This document shows, in pieces, positions 34,778 through 43,821 of a DNA stretch of 64,000 nucleotides. The notes under the pieces were generated by a model. That model worked only from the letters and a program-made list of their open reading frames with translations. It was not told where the DNA came from and did not search any database. Each line of letters starts with the position of its first letter. Positions within the stretch are counted from its first letter, which is position 1. This DNA comes from Pseudomonadota bacterium (GTDB lineage: Bacteria; Pseudomonadota; Gammaproteobacteria; Steroidobacterales; Woeseiaceae), in the NCBI GenBank assembly GCA_022572185.1, contig JACZWL010000005.1, forward strand, positions 1 through 64,000, written 5' to 3'. A program made the translations under genes and the position numbers.

Positions 34778-34932
34778 TATCCTGTCCGGCCTTGAAGGCA
34801 GCTGTCGGTAATCACAGACAGTCGTCCGGAAAAAATATCTTCGGTATTATGTGAATCTACCCACCGACGCGGCGCGGTTGCTTGCTACGGTCCCGGGACA
34901 AGAACAAATTTCGACACAGGGTTGGAATTCAC

Positions 34933-35847
34933 ATGATTACTCAAATGAATCGATTGCGGGTCTGGATCGGCGTCGCTCCGTTCCTTGTTCTCACGGCGTG
35001 TGGTGGTGGTGAAGAAGTGCCCGTCGAGCAAACAGGAATAATTAATATTGCCATTACGGACGCAACTATCGACGAGGTCACAGAAGTCAATGTGCAGTTT
35101 GCGGGTGTCACGCTGAAGCCACAATCGGGTGACGAGATCGAAGTGCTTTTCGACCCACCGAAAGATTTTGATCTGTTGACATTATCGGGCGGCATGACGG
35201 CCGAGTTGTTACCCGACACACGCGTGCCCGTGGGGTCGTACAACTGGATACGGCTTGCAGTGAATGCAGAGTTCGACAACATATTCGATTCCTACGCGAT
35301 GGTGCCGCAAGGCCGGTTCGAGCTGAGGGTACCGAGCGGAAGTCAATCCGGCCTGAAGCTGGTGAGCGGATTTACGGTGACGCAGAATCAGTCGACAAAC
35401 ATCGTTATTGACTGGGATTTGAGAAAAGCACTAAGCGATCCCGTTGGTCAGCCTGGGCTGCAGCTCAGGCCTGCTCTCCGGGTTACGAACCTGGCCGCGT
35501 ATGGCACTCTGAACGGGACGGTCGCGGAAGCGCTCGTAAATGACGGGAGCTGTACGAATAATCTCGCGATGGATACAGGCAATGCAGTTTACGTATATGC
35601 CGGCGTCGTCGACCCGCCCGGCGACATCGGTGATCGGACTAATGATCCTTTGACGACTGCCACAGTGTCACAGAGCGAGTCAGGGACGTATGTTTACGAG
35701 GTGAACTTTCTGTCCGTAGGCGAGTACACCGCGGCATTCACCTGCCAGGCAGATGACGACGATCCCGAGACAGACAACGACATAGAATTTCCGGTATCAC
35801 AAGCCTTTTCCATCGAGGATGGTGCAACAATCATCGTTGACTTTTGA
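34933..35847 (+). CDS. DUF4382 lipoprotein
   Basis: A 304-residue secreted lipoprotein. Seen: a signal peptide with lipobox VLTACG (Cys about 25); a DUF4382 domain at about residues 35-175, starting GIINIAITDATIDEVTEVNV and ending with FTVTQNQSTNIVIDWDLRKAL; and a C-terminal carboxypeptidase-regulatory-like beta domain (about 185-304). The function of DUF4382 is not established; it is common in Bacteroidetes and marine Gammaproteobacteria surface lipoproteins. The residue after the lipobox Cys is Gly, which predicts outer-membrane placement. A second ATG lies 12 bases further in. It is followed by a 164-base gap in which I see nothing. Confidence 0.87.
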   Translation: MITQMNRLRVWIGVAPFLVLTACGGGEEVPVEQTGIINIAITDATIDEVTEVNVQFAGVTLKPQSGDEIEVLFDPPKDFDLLTLSGGMTAELLPDTRVPVGSYNWIRLAVNAEFDNIFDSYAMVPQGRFELRVPSGSQSGLKLVSGFTVTQNQSTNIVIDWDLRKALSDPVGQPGLQLRPALRVTNLAAYGTLNGTVAEALVNDGSCTNNLAMDTGNAVYVYAGVVDPPGDIGDRTNDPLTTATVSQSESGTYVYEVNFLSVGEYTAAFTCQADDDDPETDNDIEFPVSQAFSIEDGATIIVDF

Positions 35848-36011
35848 CGCGCAGCTGACCAGACAAGGGTTATTCTGGCCCGAATGTTTCAGCAGTTGCT
35901 GTGTAAGATCGCTTAAGGATTTGATCGGTTGAGGGATTTTCTGAGTGAGTGGAACAACCTTGTGTATTTCCGAGAGCGCAGGGCCGCACTCCGTAGAGGT
36001 GAAACATTCGG

Positions 36012-37727
36012 CTAACGCGATTCGACGTCTTTCCCGGAAAGAAGATCCTCGATACTCGGTGGCGGATGGCCCGGCCCCATGCGGCCATCTTTGAGTCTGC
36101 TGATATAGTCTTTGTATGCCCGCATTGCCTGGTAGCCGAATATCCAGCAAATCGGCAGATTTGCCCAGACCATTACGCCGAGCCCGATGCCCGTCATGTT
36201 GTCGAGATCGGTATCGGTCTGTATGTGTCCCAGCGTTGCGAGAAACGTCAGGCCACAATAGACAAGTTTGAAAGGCAACACGCCCCTGTCGCCGACGAGA
36301 TAGATGATCCCCTGCTCGCCGTAATAAGCCCAGGCAATGATGGTTGATATCCCGAACAACCAGGACGCAACGGTGATGAGCCATTTACCAAGCCCGGGAG
36401 TAACCGAATCGAGCGCTTTGGCCGTTAACGTTGCTCCGACATAAGTCTTGTACAGTCCACCGGCGACGATTTCCGGTTTGACCGCGACATCGAGAGCATC
36501 CCAGTTGATCACGAAGCCCGTAGCCTGCGCGGTCACGATGCCGTCGATGCGATGGTAGGGCTGACCAGTTGCCGTATTCTCGCCTGCTTTGACAACAAGT
36601 GTAACGATCTCGCCGTCCGTCCATTCACCATCCGGCGCAGCGGTATCCTCGTATTGCCAACCGGACTCGGTCTGTACTGCGTCCGGGGCGCCCGCGAACA
36701 TGACGTCCGGGCCGCGGTTCCAGATACCGGTAGCGAGAATAATGAACGCCGTAAAGGTACAGACGACGATTGTGTCGATGAATGGTTCGAGCCCGGCGAC
36801 CACTCCTTCCCGCGCAGGCTCGTCGGTTTTCGCCGCCGAGTGTGCGATCGGCGATGAACCTTGGCCGGCTTCATTGGAGAAAACAGCGCGTTTCATGCCG
36901 AAGAGAAAAGCGGACGCGACCGTGCCACCGATAAATGCGCCGCTGGCTTCCGTCGGTGTAAAGGCGTTTGTGATGATCAGCGCAAAAATCCCCGGAACTT
37001 TTTCGATGTTCAGGAAAAGAACGTAGAAGCCGACCAGCAAATAAAGGACGACCATGAACGGCACCAACGTGCCGGCGACCTTGCCGATTCTCGTAATGCC
37101 GCCGATGATGACCATCGCGACAAGCGCAGCCAGGACGAACCCGCAAATCCAGCCCGGAATCCCAAAATATTCGTTGGTGACTTCGGCGATATTCCAGGCC
37201 TGGAACATATTTCCACCGGTTGCCGATGACATGAGCAGACAGATGCAAAAAATAATCGCGATTGCTTTGCCCAGCCATTTTAATTCCGGTTTCAATCGGG
37301 CGAGCGCCTTGTCGGCTACCCACATCGGACCACCATGCGGGTTCAGCGGATCGTCGGTGTTTCTGTAGAGCATCGACATCGTAACTTCGGTCAGCTTGAT
37401 CGCCATGCCGAGGAAGCCAACAACCCACATCCAGAAGATCGCGCCCGGACCACCGAGCGTAATGGCGAGCGCCACGCCGCCAATATTTCCGAGCCCGACC
37501 GTACCCGAAAGGGCCGCCGAGAGCGCTTGGAAATGATTGATAGCACCCGGGTCGTCAGGGTCGTCGTACACGCCGCGAACAACGGCTGGTCCATGCGTCA
37601 AAGCCCGGTACTGTGAAACGCCGCTCCAGACCGTGAAAAGAATGCCTGTACCAACAATGATATAGAGCCAGGTTTCGTTCCACAGGACGGCGTTAATCGC
37701 CGCCAGTATTTCGCTGAATTCCCCCAT
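36012..37727 (-). CDS. Sodium:alanine/glycine symporter (AGCS family) with an inserted domain
   Basis: An amino-acid:Na+ symporter of the inner membrane, 571 residues. Seen: LSGTVGLGNIGGVALAI near 75, GGNMFQAWNIAEV near 171, AVFSNEAGQGSSPIAHSAAKTD near 281 and WAYYGEQGIIYLVG near 467, all family signatures. Most AGCS proteins have 440-490 residues. The excess here is a hydrophilic insert of about 85-90 residues (roughly 340-427) between GIWNRG and the transmembrane block that normally follows directly (YVGATLTAKALDSV). The insert contains beta-like segments (EIVTLVVKAGENTATGQPY) and should face one side of the membrane, probably the periplasm. Monocistronic; a gap of 114 bases separates it from the thiolase upstream. 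Confidence 0.92.
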   Translation of the reverse strand: MGEFSEILAAINAVLWNETWLYIIVGTGILFTVWSGVSQYRALTHGPAVVRGVYDDPDDPGAINHFQALSAALSGTVGLGNIGGVALAITLGGPGAIFWMWVVGFLGMAIKLTEVTMSMLYRNTDDPLNPHGGPMWVADKALARLKPELKWLGKAIAIIFCICLLMSSATGGNMFQAWNIAEVTNEYFGIPGWICGFVLAALVAMVIIGGITRIGKVAGTLVPFMVVLYLLVGFYVLFLNIEKVPGIFALIITNAFTPTEASGAFIGGTVASAFLFGMKRAVFSNEAGQGSSPIAHSAAKTDEPAREGVVAGLEPFIDTIVVCTFTAFIILATGIWNRGPDVMFAGAPDAVQTESGWQYEDTAAPDGEWTDGEIVTLVVKAGENTATGQPYHRIDGIVTAQATGFVINWDALDVAVKPEIVAGGLYKTYVGATLTAKALDSVTPGLGKWLITVASWLFGISTIIAWAYYGEQGIIYLVGDRGVLPFKLVYCGLTFLATLGHIQTDTDLDNMTGIGLGVMVWANLPICWIFGYQAMRAYKDYISRLKDGRMGPGHPPPSIEDLLSGKDVESR

Positions 37728-37841
37728 AGCGCTCCCCGCATTTCGCGGCCAGTGTTCTGGTCAGTTGGCGCTCAGTAGTTAGCGCTCCGTAGATGGTGCT
37801 CAATAATATCTCGTCGGGCCGTGTCGGCCAGGCGGCGTTCC

Positions 37842-39134
37842 TTAGCGCGTTGCCGCTTCCATGATTGCGGTCACGCCCATGCCCCCGGCCGTGCAGACCG
37901 ACACCAGGCCGCGACCTGATCCTTTGTCGTGCAGCAGCTTGGCCATCGTAGCAATTACCCGGGCACCAGTCGCAGCAAACGGATGCCCGATCGCAATGCT
38001 GCCACCCTTGACGTTGAGCCTGGCGAGCTCAATCGGACCCAGGGGTTCATTACGACCCAGCCTCGCGCGGCAAAACTCTTCCGACTGCCAGGCCTTCAGG
38101 GTGGCGATAGTCTGTGCGGCGAAAGCCTCATGAATTTCGTAAAAGTCGAAGTCCTGCAACCGAAGGTTGGCTTTCCTTAGCATGTCCGAGACCGCAAATA
38201 CCGGCGCCATCAGGAGTCCGTCGGCACCGACAAAGTTAACGGCCGCAACATTGACAAATGTTATGTAGGCAACGATCGGCAGGTTTTTCTGCCTTGCCCA
38301 GTCTTCGGAGGCGAGCAACACGGCGGCGGCGCCATCGGTCAACGGCGTGCTGTTACCCGCCGTCATCGTTCCCCCTTCACCCTTGTCAAAAACCGGCTTC
38401 AGGGCGGCGAGTTTTTCATAGCTCGTATCCCGGCGAATGTTATTGTCTTCTTCGGCACCTTGGTAGGGAACGACAAGGCCGTCATAAAAACCGTCCTCGT
38501 ATGCATTCGCCGCTTTCACGTGGCTGGTGAATGCAAGCTGGTCCTGGTGCTCACGGGGCACTTCCCACTCCTTCGCCGTAATCTCCATACTCTCGCCCAT
38601 CGACAGGCCCGTGCGCGGTTCTGTGATGCCGGGGAGCTCGGGCAAAAGATGCGGAGGTCGAAGCCGAAACCAGGGAAGAATCTTCCCCATCACAGATCTG
38701 CTGCCGTGGCTGTCCAGCATGATTCTGCGAAGCCCGTCCCGATAAACGATGGGCGAATCGCTTATAGAGTCCGTTCCACCGGCAATGCCCGCTGTGATCT
38801 GCCCCAACGCGATTTTGTTCGCGACCTGTATACAGGCCTCAATGCTCGTGCCGCACGCACGCTGCAAATCGACAGCCGGCGTCTTCAGTGAAAGTCCCGA
38901 ACCGATGACCGATTCCCGGGCAAGATTCCAGTCCTTTGAATGCTTTATCACCGCACCGAGCGCAACATCGCCGAGCGTCTGGTCCTTTAAGTCGTACTTG
39001 TCGACCAGGGCACTCAATGTGGCTGTCATCATGTCCTGGTTGGAACAGCCTCTGTATACAGAATGGGCGCGACAGAAGGGAATCCTCAAGCCCCCGACTA
39101 CCGCCACCCGCATGGATCGTCCATCGTGCAACAT
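37842..39134 (-). CDS. Thiolase, 3-ketoacyl-CoA thiolase (FadI-like) / acetyl-CoA acetyltransferase
   Basis: Thiolytic cleavage of 3-ketoacyl-CoA, or the reverse condensation; cytoplasm. From the ATG at 39134 it has 430 residues. Seen: the nucleophile Cys94 in LQRACGTSIEACIQVA, a family-typical FYEIHEAFAAQT near 320, GGSIAIGHPFAATGARV near 375 (catalytic His) and VCTAGGMGVTAIME near 410 (second catalytic Cys). Length and layout are closer to FadI (435 residues) than to the 390-residue PhaA/FadA group. CGGAGA lies six bases before the ATG, which fixes the start over a 24-codon longer frame. No hydratase/dehydrogenase FadJ gene is next to it. Confidence 0.92.
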   Translation of the reverse strand: MLHDGRSMRVAVVGGLRIPFCRAHSVYRGCSNQDMMTATLSALVDKYDLKDQTLGDVALGAVIKHSKDWNLARESVIGSGLSLKTPAVDLQRACGTSIEACIQVANKIALGQITAGIAGGTDSISDSPIVYRDGLRRIMLDSHGSRSVMGKILPWFRLRPPHLLPELPGITEPRTGLSMGESMEITAKEWEVPREHQDQLAFTSHVKAANAYEDGFYDGLVVPYQGAEEDNNIRRDTSYEKLAALKPVFDKGEGGTMTAGNSTPLTDGAAAVLLASEDWARQKNLPIVAYITFVNVAAVNFVGADGLLMAPVFAVSDMLRKANLRLQDFDFYEIHEAFAAQTIATLKAWQSEEFCRARLGRNEPLGPIELARLNVKGGSIAIGHPFAATGARVIATMAKLLHDKGSGRGLVSVCTAGGMGVTAIMEAATR

Positions 39135-39250
39135 ATCTGTCTCCGATATTCCAATGAGCGCGCCGAGATCGCGCCGCAACTTTACACTATTGCAAGCATT
39201 GAACATAAGCGCTACGTGCTACAGTCGCATTCCCCAACACCATAATACGA

Positions 39251-40606
39251 ATGACAACTTTTGCACCGAGCAAAAACTGGCGTCAGGAAGCCAGGGCGCT
39301 CTTGCGCCTGGCCGGTCCGCTGGTCATCAACAACCTTGCCATCGCAGGCATGCAGTTTGCGGATGCGGTGATGGCCGGGCGCCTTGGCGCTGAAGCGCTC
39401 GCCGCCGTCGCAGTTGGCGGCAGCGTGTGGTTTCTTGGTTTTACGGTAATGCTCGGCTTGATGATGGCGATTTCCCCGATCGCGGCCCGGCATTTTGGTG
39501 CGGGCAATCCATCGCTCATAGGAGCGTATACCCGTCAGGGGCTTTGGTTGAGCGTGGTGCTCGGCGTTTCAATTCTGGTTCTCGCCCAGTTGCTTGTCGA
39601 ACCGGCACTTCGTTTCGTGGGCATCGCGAGCGAGTTTCGGGACCTGACCGTAGCGTACGTTCGCGCGATCATGTTTGGTGCGCCCGCGATCTGCGCGTTC
39701 CTGGTGTTCCGGTTTACGTCGGAGGGCATTGGCCATACCCGACCGATCATGTACACGTCTCTGCTCGCGCTGGCGTGCAATGTGTTCCTGAACTATGTAT
39801 TGATGTTCGGCCATTTTGGTGCGCCTGTGCTCGGTGTCGTCGGGTGCGGCTTGGCAAGCGCGATCACGATGTGGCTGATCATGATTGTGCTCGGAACGTA
39901 TGTATGTCTTCATCCAAAGTATCGGCCGCTGCAGATATTCGCTCGCGCAGCTGTCAGTCGCATTTCAATTCTCAAGGAGATTTTCTCCCTGGGCACACCA
40001 ATAGCACTGATGATCACGGCTGAAGCAGGTCTGTTTTCGGCAGTGTCGATATTGATGGGCACGCGTAGCGCGGAAATCACTGCGGCGCATCAAATTGCGA
40101 TTAATTTCGCGGGAACGATGTTCATGATTCCACTGGCCCTTAGCTCCGCGGCGACTATCCGCATCGGTCATGCGCTGGGTGCTACCAATCCGCTGGCTGC
40201 CCGATTTAGCGGTGTAATAGGTATTCTGATGTGCGGCTTTTTCATGGCCTGCACTGCATTATTTCTGCTGGTTTTCAGGAACGCCGTCGTGAGTCTTTAT
40301 ACGAACGACCCGGCGGTGCAGGCGATCGCCATCAGCCTCTTGCTGATGGCTGCGGTATTTCAGATAGGAGACGGTGTGCAAATCGGGGCGACGGGTGTGT
40401 TGCGCGGTTACAAGGACACACGGGTGCCGATGGCCATCAATATATTCTCGTACTGGTTCCTGGCCTTTCCACTCGCCTATTTGGCCGCCATCACATATCG
40501 CCTTCCGCCTCAATACGTCTGGGCAGGCTTCGTTCTTGGCTTGTCGGTCGCCGCAATATTGCTAACGGTCCGCTATCTGCGAGTGTCGCGGCAACATTTG
40601 GCATAA
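39251..40606 (+). CDS. MATE-family multidrug efflux pump (NorM-like)
   Basis: A 451-residue antiporter with 12 predicted transmembrane helices in two homologous halves. Seen: LLRLAGPLVINNLAIAGMQFADAVMAGRLG in halves (MatE repeat 1 opening), GIASEFRDLTVAYVRAIMFG near 120, and the second-half opening IFSLGTPIALMITAEAGLFS near 240. NorM-type pumps export cationic drugs using Na+ or H+. Divergent from the thiolase gene with a 116-base gap. One of three MATE pumps in this window and not closely alike to the other two. A palindromic element follows directly. Confidence 0.94.
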   Translation: MTTFAPSKNWRQEARALLRLAGPLVINNLAIAGMQFADAVMAGRLGAEALAAVAVGGSVWFLGFTVMLGLMMAISPIAARHFGAGNPSLIGAYTRQGLWLSVVLGVSILVLAQLLVEPALRFVGIASEFRDLTVAYVRAIMFGAPAICAFLVFRFTSEGIGHTRPIMYTSLLALACNVFLNYVLMFGHFGAPVLGVVGCGLASAITMWLIMIVLGTYVCLHPKYRPLQIFARAAVSRISILKEIFSLGTPIALMITAEAGLFSAVSILMGTRSAEITAAHQIAINFAGTMFMIPLALSSAATIRIGHALGATNPLAARFSGVIGILMCGFFMACTALFLLVFRNAVVSLYTNDPAVQAIAISLLLMAAVFQIGDGVQIGATGVLRGYKDTRVPMAINIFSYWFLAFPLAYLAAITYRLPPQYVWAGFVLGLSVAAILLTVRYLRVSRQHLA

Positions 40607-40610
40607 TTGA

Positions 40611-40754
40611 GAAACAGACCACGTTTTTGTCATCCGCCGGGCTCACGGCATGCATCGGGTATATCCCCCTCGCTCGGGATTTAAACTCACTCGTGGGACA
40701 CACTCGATGCATGCCGCTCGCAACGTCAGCGAAAACCAAAACGTGGCCTGCTTC
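40611..40754. repeat. Long imperfect inverted repeat in a convergent gap
   Basis: About 50 bases at 40611-40660 pair imperfectly with 40702-40754; best-matched blocks are CCACGTTTT near the outer ends and GGCATGCATCG at the inner ends. It starts five bases after the MATE stop and ends five bases before the DUF924 stop on the other strand, so it can form a shared hairpin between convergent genes. No T-run, no open frame. Confidence 0.75.
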
Positions 40755-40758
40755 CCAA

Positions 40759-41421
40759 TTAACCCTGATCGAAATCGGGGCTGTCGTCTGCCAGGTACTT
40801 GTCTTCTTCGGGATTGTTTTCGCGGTTCAATAATTTGTTGCGGTGCGGGAATCGACCGAAGCGGTCGATGATGTCGGCATGGAGATCGGCGAACTGGGCA
40901 ATGGTCTCGAACGTCTCTTTGTAGGTGGGTGATACCGCCCCGGCAAGGCGTTCGAAAATTTTGCGGGATTTGGCCTGCACCTTGCGCGACTCGGCATGTT
41001 GCAGGGGCATGTAAAAGAATACCCGATGTATGGGTGCCAGGTCCCTGTCCGTTTTCGCCATTGCTCCTTCGACACAGAGTTTCAAGGCAGCTCTATCCTT
41101 CTCGAACGCTTTGGCAGTACCGCGATAGATATTCCGCCGGAACTGGTCGAGCAGCAGGATCAGGGCCAGCCGGCCCCTGGGGTCGTGGGCCCAGTGGTCG
41201 AGTTCACCGGCTGATGCTCTGTCAACGTCCTCCGCAAACTCCTTTTCAATCTCGTGATCGAATACGGGGTCCTCGCCAAACCAGGTATCCATGCGCCCGT
41301 CTATCTGTGGGGCGCTGAGTTCATGGTCCCTGAACCAGAAAGACAAAATTCCGTCCATGCGAACCTGGTCATCGTCGGTAATCGTCGCGTCCATGCTTTC
41401 GCTCAATAATTTTACTGCCAT
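40759..41421 (-). CDS. DUF924-family protein
   Basis: A 220-residue all-helical, TPR-like protein of the DUF924 family; function not established. Seen: ILSFWFRD opening, DPRGRLALILLLDQFRRNIYRGT near 85 (the LxLDQFxRNxxRGT signature), HRVFFYMPLQHAES near 135 and RFGRFPHRNKLL near 193, which together are diagnostic. The start is uncertain: in-frame ATGs at 41454, 41421 and 41394 are possible; 41421 was chosen for the GGCGGTG upstream. It ends at the palindromic element it shares with the MATE gene. Confidence 0.9.
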   Translation of the reverse strand: MAVKLLSESMDATITDDDQVRMDGILSFWFRDHELSAPQIDGRMDTWFGEDPVFDHEIEKEFAEDVDRASAGELDHWAHDPRGRLALILLLDQFRRNIYRGTAKAFEKDRAALKLCVEGAMAKTDRDLAPIHRVFFYMPLQHAESRKVQAKSRKIFERLAGAVSPTYKETFETIAQFADLHADIIDRFGRFPHRNKLLNRENNPEEDKYLADDSPDFDQG

Positions 41422-41583
41422 ATCACACCGCCAATAATGAAGAGTTGCATCCATGACCGGGAGCTTCGATTCGATCTGCGAACCAAGTCACAGAATAGGG
41501 CGGGTCCATCCGCTCATAGTGTGTTTTAGCATTATATTTCGGGAAGCTCTATTTAATTGTTCGATCCCGACGGGGCAGGCTCT

Positions 41584-42027
41584 ATGCGATTGATTACGGC
41601 ATGCATGGTGTGCGCGTTGCTCACTGCCTGCGGAGGCCCTTCTGCCGGGCCCGAAGAGGCGCTCCGCCATTGGGTTGCCAACGCAGAAAGCGCCGCCGAG
41701 GGCCTGGACCGCCGAAGCCTGATGGCTACGATCTCGGAGAACTATGCGGATGCCAGGGGCAATGACCGAGATGCAATCGATAAGATTCTGCGTCTCTATT
41801 TTTTGCGCCAGAAGGCAATTGTGCTGGTATTGAAAATAGACGAGATGACAATTACGGATGATACAGCCGCCGAAATCTTGCTTACAGTCGCCGGCGTCGG
41901 AACGACGAGCCGTGCGCTCGGCGTCAATGCCGACGCCTACCAGTTTTCTCTGGAGCTGGAGATGGACGATGACGAATGGATGCTCATCGGTGCTCGCTGG
42001 GGAGAACTGGGGCAGAAGCTTCATTGA
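41584..42027 (+). CDS. Small lipoprotein, unknown function
   Basis: A 147-residue lipoprotein with lipobox LLTACG (Cys about 16) and a soluble alpha+beta mature domain beginning GPEEALRHWVANAESAAEG. The fold looks like the cystatin/NTF2-like lipoproteins with an HWxxxxxxAAExxD start (RHWVANAESAAEGLDRRSL), in which a helix is followed by three or four strands; this is inference from pattern only. Divergent from the DUF924 gene; it precedes another lipoprotein by 22 bases on the same strand, so the two probably form an operon. Confidence 0.78.
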   Translation: MRLITACMVCALLTACGGPSAGPEEALRHWVANAESAAEGLDRRSLMATISENYADARGNDRDAIDKILRLYFLRQKAIVLVLKIDEMTITDDTAAEILLTVAGVGTTSRALGVNADAYQFSLELEMDDDEWMLIGARWGELGQKLH

Positions 42028-42049
42028 GCATCGCAAGGCCGGGGTAAAT

Positions 42050-42517
42050 ATGAATAGTCAAAACTTTGGATTAAGAACCGCATCGTTTGTTGCCATTGTT
42101 GCGATGTCTGGCTGTGCCGGAATGGATGCAGTGATCAGCTCGCCTTCCGTCAGGCTCACGAGCGTCGAGATTACGGACGTCGACTTTCACCGGCAAACTT
42201 TCCTGCTTGGCTTCGATGTCAGCAACCCGAATCCGTTTCCGCTACCGATCAAGTCGGTACGATATCGCGTCCGGCTCGGAGATCAGCGATTCGCCAGCGG
42301 AGAGACGCGGGGAAATTTCACCGTGCCGTCGGATGGTAACGGCCAATTCATGATCAGCGTGGAACTGGATCTGCTGAGAACGACTTCACAACTCTCGTCA
42401 CTCATTGGAACCGGCATGCGCAGGAATATGGATTACGAGTTGAGCGGAAGTTTTGCCGTCGATATTCCTTTTGCCAAACCATTGGCGTTTTCCAGTAGCG
42501 GGCGCATTGAATTGTAG
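42050..42517 (+). CDS. LEA14-like (WHy-domain) lipoprotein
   Basis: A 155-residue lipoprotein: signal peptide with lipobox AMSGCAG, then a WHy / LEA type 2 beta-sandwich (about residues 30-155). Seen: the SVEITDVDFHRQTFLLGFDVSNPNPFPLPI block, in which DVxNPNPFPLPI is the family hallmark, and the ETRGNFTVPSDGNGQFMISVEL strand pair. Plant LEA14 proteins relate to desiccation; the bacterial lipoproteins have no proven role. CCGGGG ahead of the ATG acts as a Shine-Dalgarno. Second gene of a small two-gene lipoprotein operon. Confidence 0.88.
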   Translation: MNSQNFGLRTASFVAIVAMSGCAGMDAVISSPSVRLTSVEITDVDFHRQTFLLGFDVSNPNPFPLPIKSVRYRVRLGDQRFASGETRGNFTVPSDGNGQFMISVELDLLRTTSQLSSLIGTGMRRNMDYELSGSFAVDIPFAKPLAFSSSGRIEL

Positions 42518-42576
42518 GCAGCCGGATTGTAGAAACGAATTCTGGTTCGCAACGGATATTTCCACCGCGCAGACCC

Positions 42577-43317
42577 TTAGCTGACTGCACCGCCGGCGGC
42601 GACAATGTCCTGTCCGGTAATCCAACGCGCCTGGTCCGAGACAAGAAACGCCACGATATCGGCAATATCCTCCGGCGCGCCGACGCGGTTGAAAGGCGAC
42701 ATTGCCCGGGCGTGTTGCTTAGCGGCTTCCGACGCGTCCTGAAACATGCCGGGTTCCACTGGTCCGGGGCTGATTGAGTTCACCGTAATTCCCTGCGGCC
42801 CGAATTCCTGGGCGCCAATTCTGGCGAACACTCTCGCTGACGCGCGGGTCGCGGCATACAAAGCGGTGCCGGGACGGCTGAGTTGTGCGAGGATTGATGA
42901 GATGTTGATGATTCGACCGCCCTCGCCAATTCTCTTCGCCGCTTCCTGCATACAGAAAAGATAGCCTTTGGTGTTAACCGCGAAAGCGCTTTCGTAGTCT
43001 TCCTCGGAAATCTCGCTGATGCTTTTTTGTATGCCCACGCCGGCGTTATTAATAAGTATATCGAGCCGGCCATATGTGTCATCGATGCCGGCGAACATCG
43101 CCCTGATCTGCGCGGTGTCGGAAATGTCAGCTTTGAATGTACGTGCCTCGCTGCCGGCAGCGGCCACGAGGCGAGCCGTTTCGGTGATGCCTTTGAGGTT
43201 GCTGCCATAGTGGCCTGCGATGGCGGCGCCCTGCGACGCAAGCTTCACCGCAATCGCACGCCCGATGGCGCCCGAAGCGCCGGTTATAAGTGCCACCCTG
43301 CCCTCAAGTTGACTCAC
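42577..43317 (-). CDS. Short-chain dehydrogenase/reductase with altered catalytic lysine
   Basis: A 246-residue classical SDR, FabG-like in layout. Seen: the TGASGAIGRAIA cofactor glycine motif near residue 13; NNAGVG near 90; the catalytic Ser region INISSILAQ near 138; the Tyr at about 154 in YAATRASARV; the PG motif SPGPVEPGMF near 183. The usual YxxxK is YxxxR here: the codon is CGC, so catalytic Lys is replaced by Arg. Some SDR-like proteins with this change are poor enzymes or have other roles; others may keep activity. Annotated product: SDR of unknown substrate. The 15-residue VGAPEDIADIVAFL segment and GGAVS end are family-typical. Confidence 0.9.
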   Translation of the reverse strand: MSQLEGRVALITGASGAIGRAIAVKLASQGAAIAGHYGSNLKGITETARLVAAAGSEARTFKADISDTAQIRAMFAGIDDTYGRLDILINNAGVGIQKSISEISEEDYESAFAVNTKGYLFCMQEAAKRIGEGGRIINISSILAQLSRPGTALYAATRASARVFARIGAQEFGPQGITVNSISPGPVEPGMFQDASEAAKQHARAMSPFNRVGAPEDIADIVAFLVSDQARWITGQDIVAAGGAVS

Positions 43318-43366
43318 GCCAACCCCCCTTTGAAACGGACGACCAGCAACTTGCCACGTGACCAGA

Positions 43367-43654
43367 TTACTCGTGAGCTATCGGTTTGTCGGTAAACAGG
43401 ATGTCCTTTAGCTCGGCATCAAACGTCGAATCCCTACGGCGAATCCACTCAAGGACCATTGCCGCGTGCTCCTTTTCCTCGTCCCGGTTGTGCGCAAGAA
43501 TCGCCGCGAGGTCAGCATCTCTGCACGCGTCAACCCGCTGGTTGTACCAATCGGTGGCTTCCAGTTCCTCCATAAGGGAGGTAATTGCGCGGTGCATATC
43601 TCTGGTGTCGTCAGATAGCTCGTCGATGGGTTCGTGATAACCCTCGTTTGCCAT
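43367..43654 (-). CDS. Encapsulated-ferritin-like (EncFtn-family) protein, without cargo tail
   Basis: A 95-residue two-helix protein highly similar in pattern to EncFtn, the ferroxidase cargo of encapsulin nanocompartments. Seen: HRAITSLMEELEATDWYNQR (helix 1, metal-ligand Glu) and HNRDEEKEHAAMVLEW (helix 2, ExxH at Glu60/His63), both classical EncFtn blocks that form an annular decamer with a di-iron site between subunits. EncFtn proteins usually end in an extension with a targeting peptide resembling TVGSLGIGSLK; this one stops at HE soon after helix 3, and no encapsulin shell gene is within the window. GGGAG eight bases before the ATG at 43654 fixes the start. Probable iron oxidation or storage role. 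Confidence 0.87.
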   Translation of the reverse strand: MANEGYHEPIDELSDDTRDMHRAITSLMEELEATDWYNQRVDACRDADLAAILAHNRDEEKEHAAMVLEWIRRRDSTFDAELKDILFTDKPIAHE

Positions 43655-43821
43655 GATGTGTTCTCCCAAATGAGGCTTTCCTCATTCTGTCAGATTTTTG
43701 TCGGCGTTACGCAATACCGGGAAATTTTATCTGCCGCCGGTGAATCAGGAGCAGGCGGTGCAATCGGTAATCAACGATCTGCGCGGATAATCATCGAAAA
43801 GCGAACTGCCGCAATTGCGGG

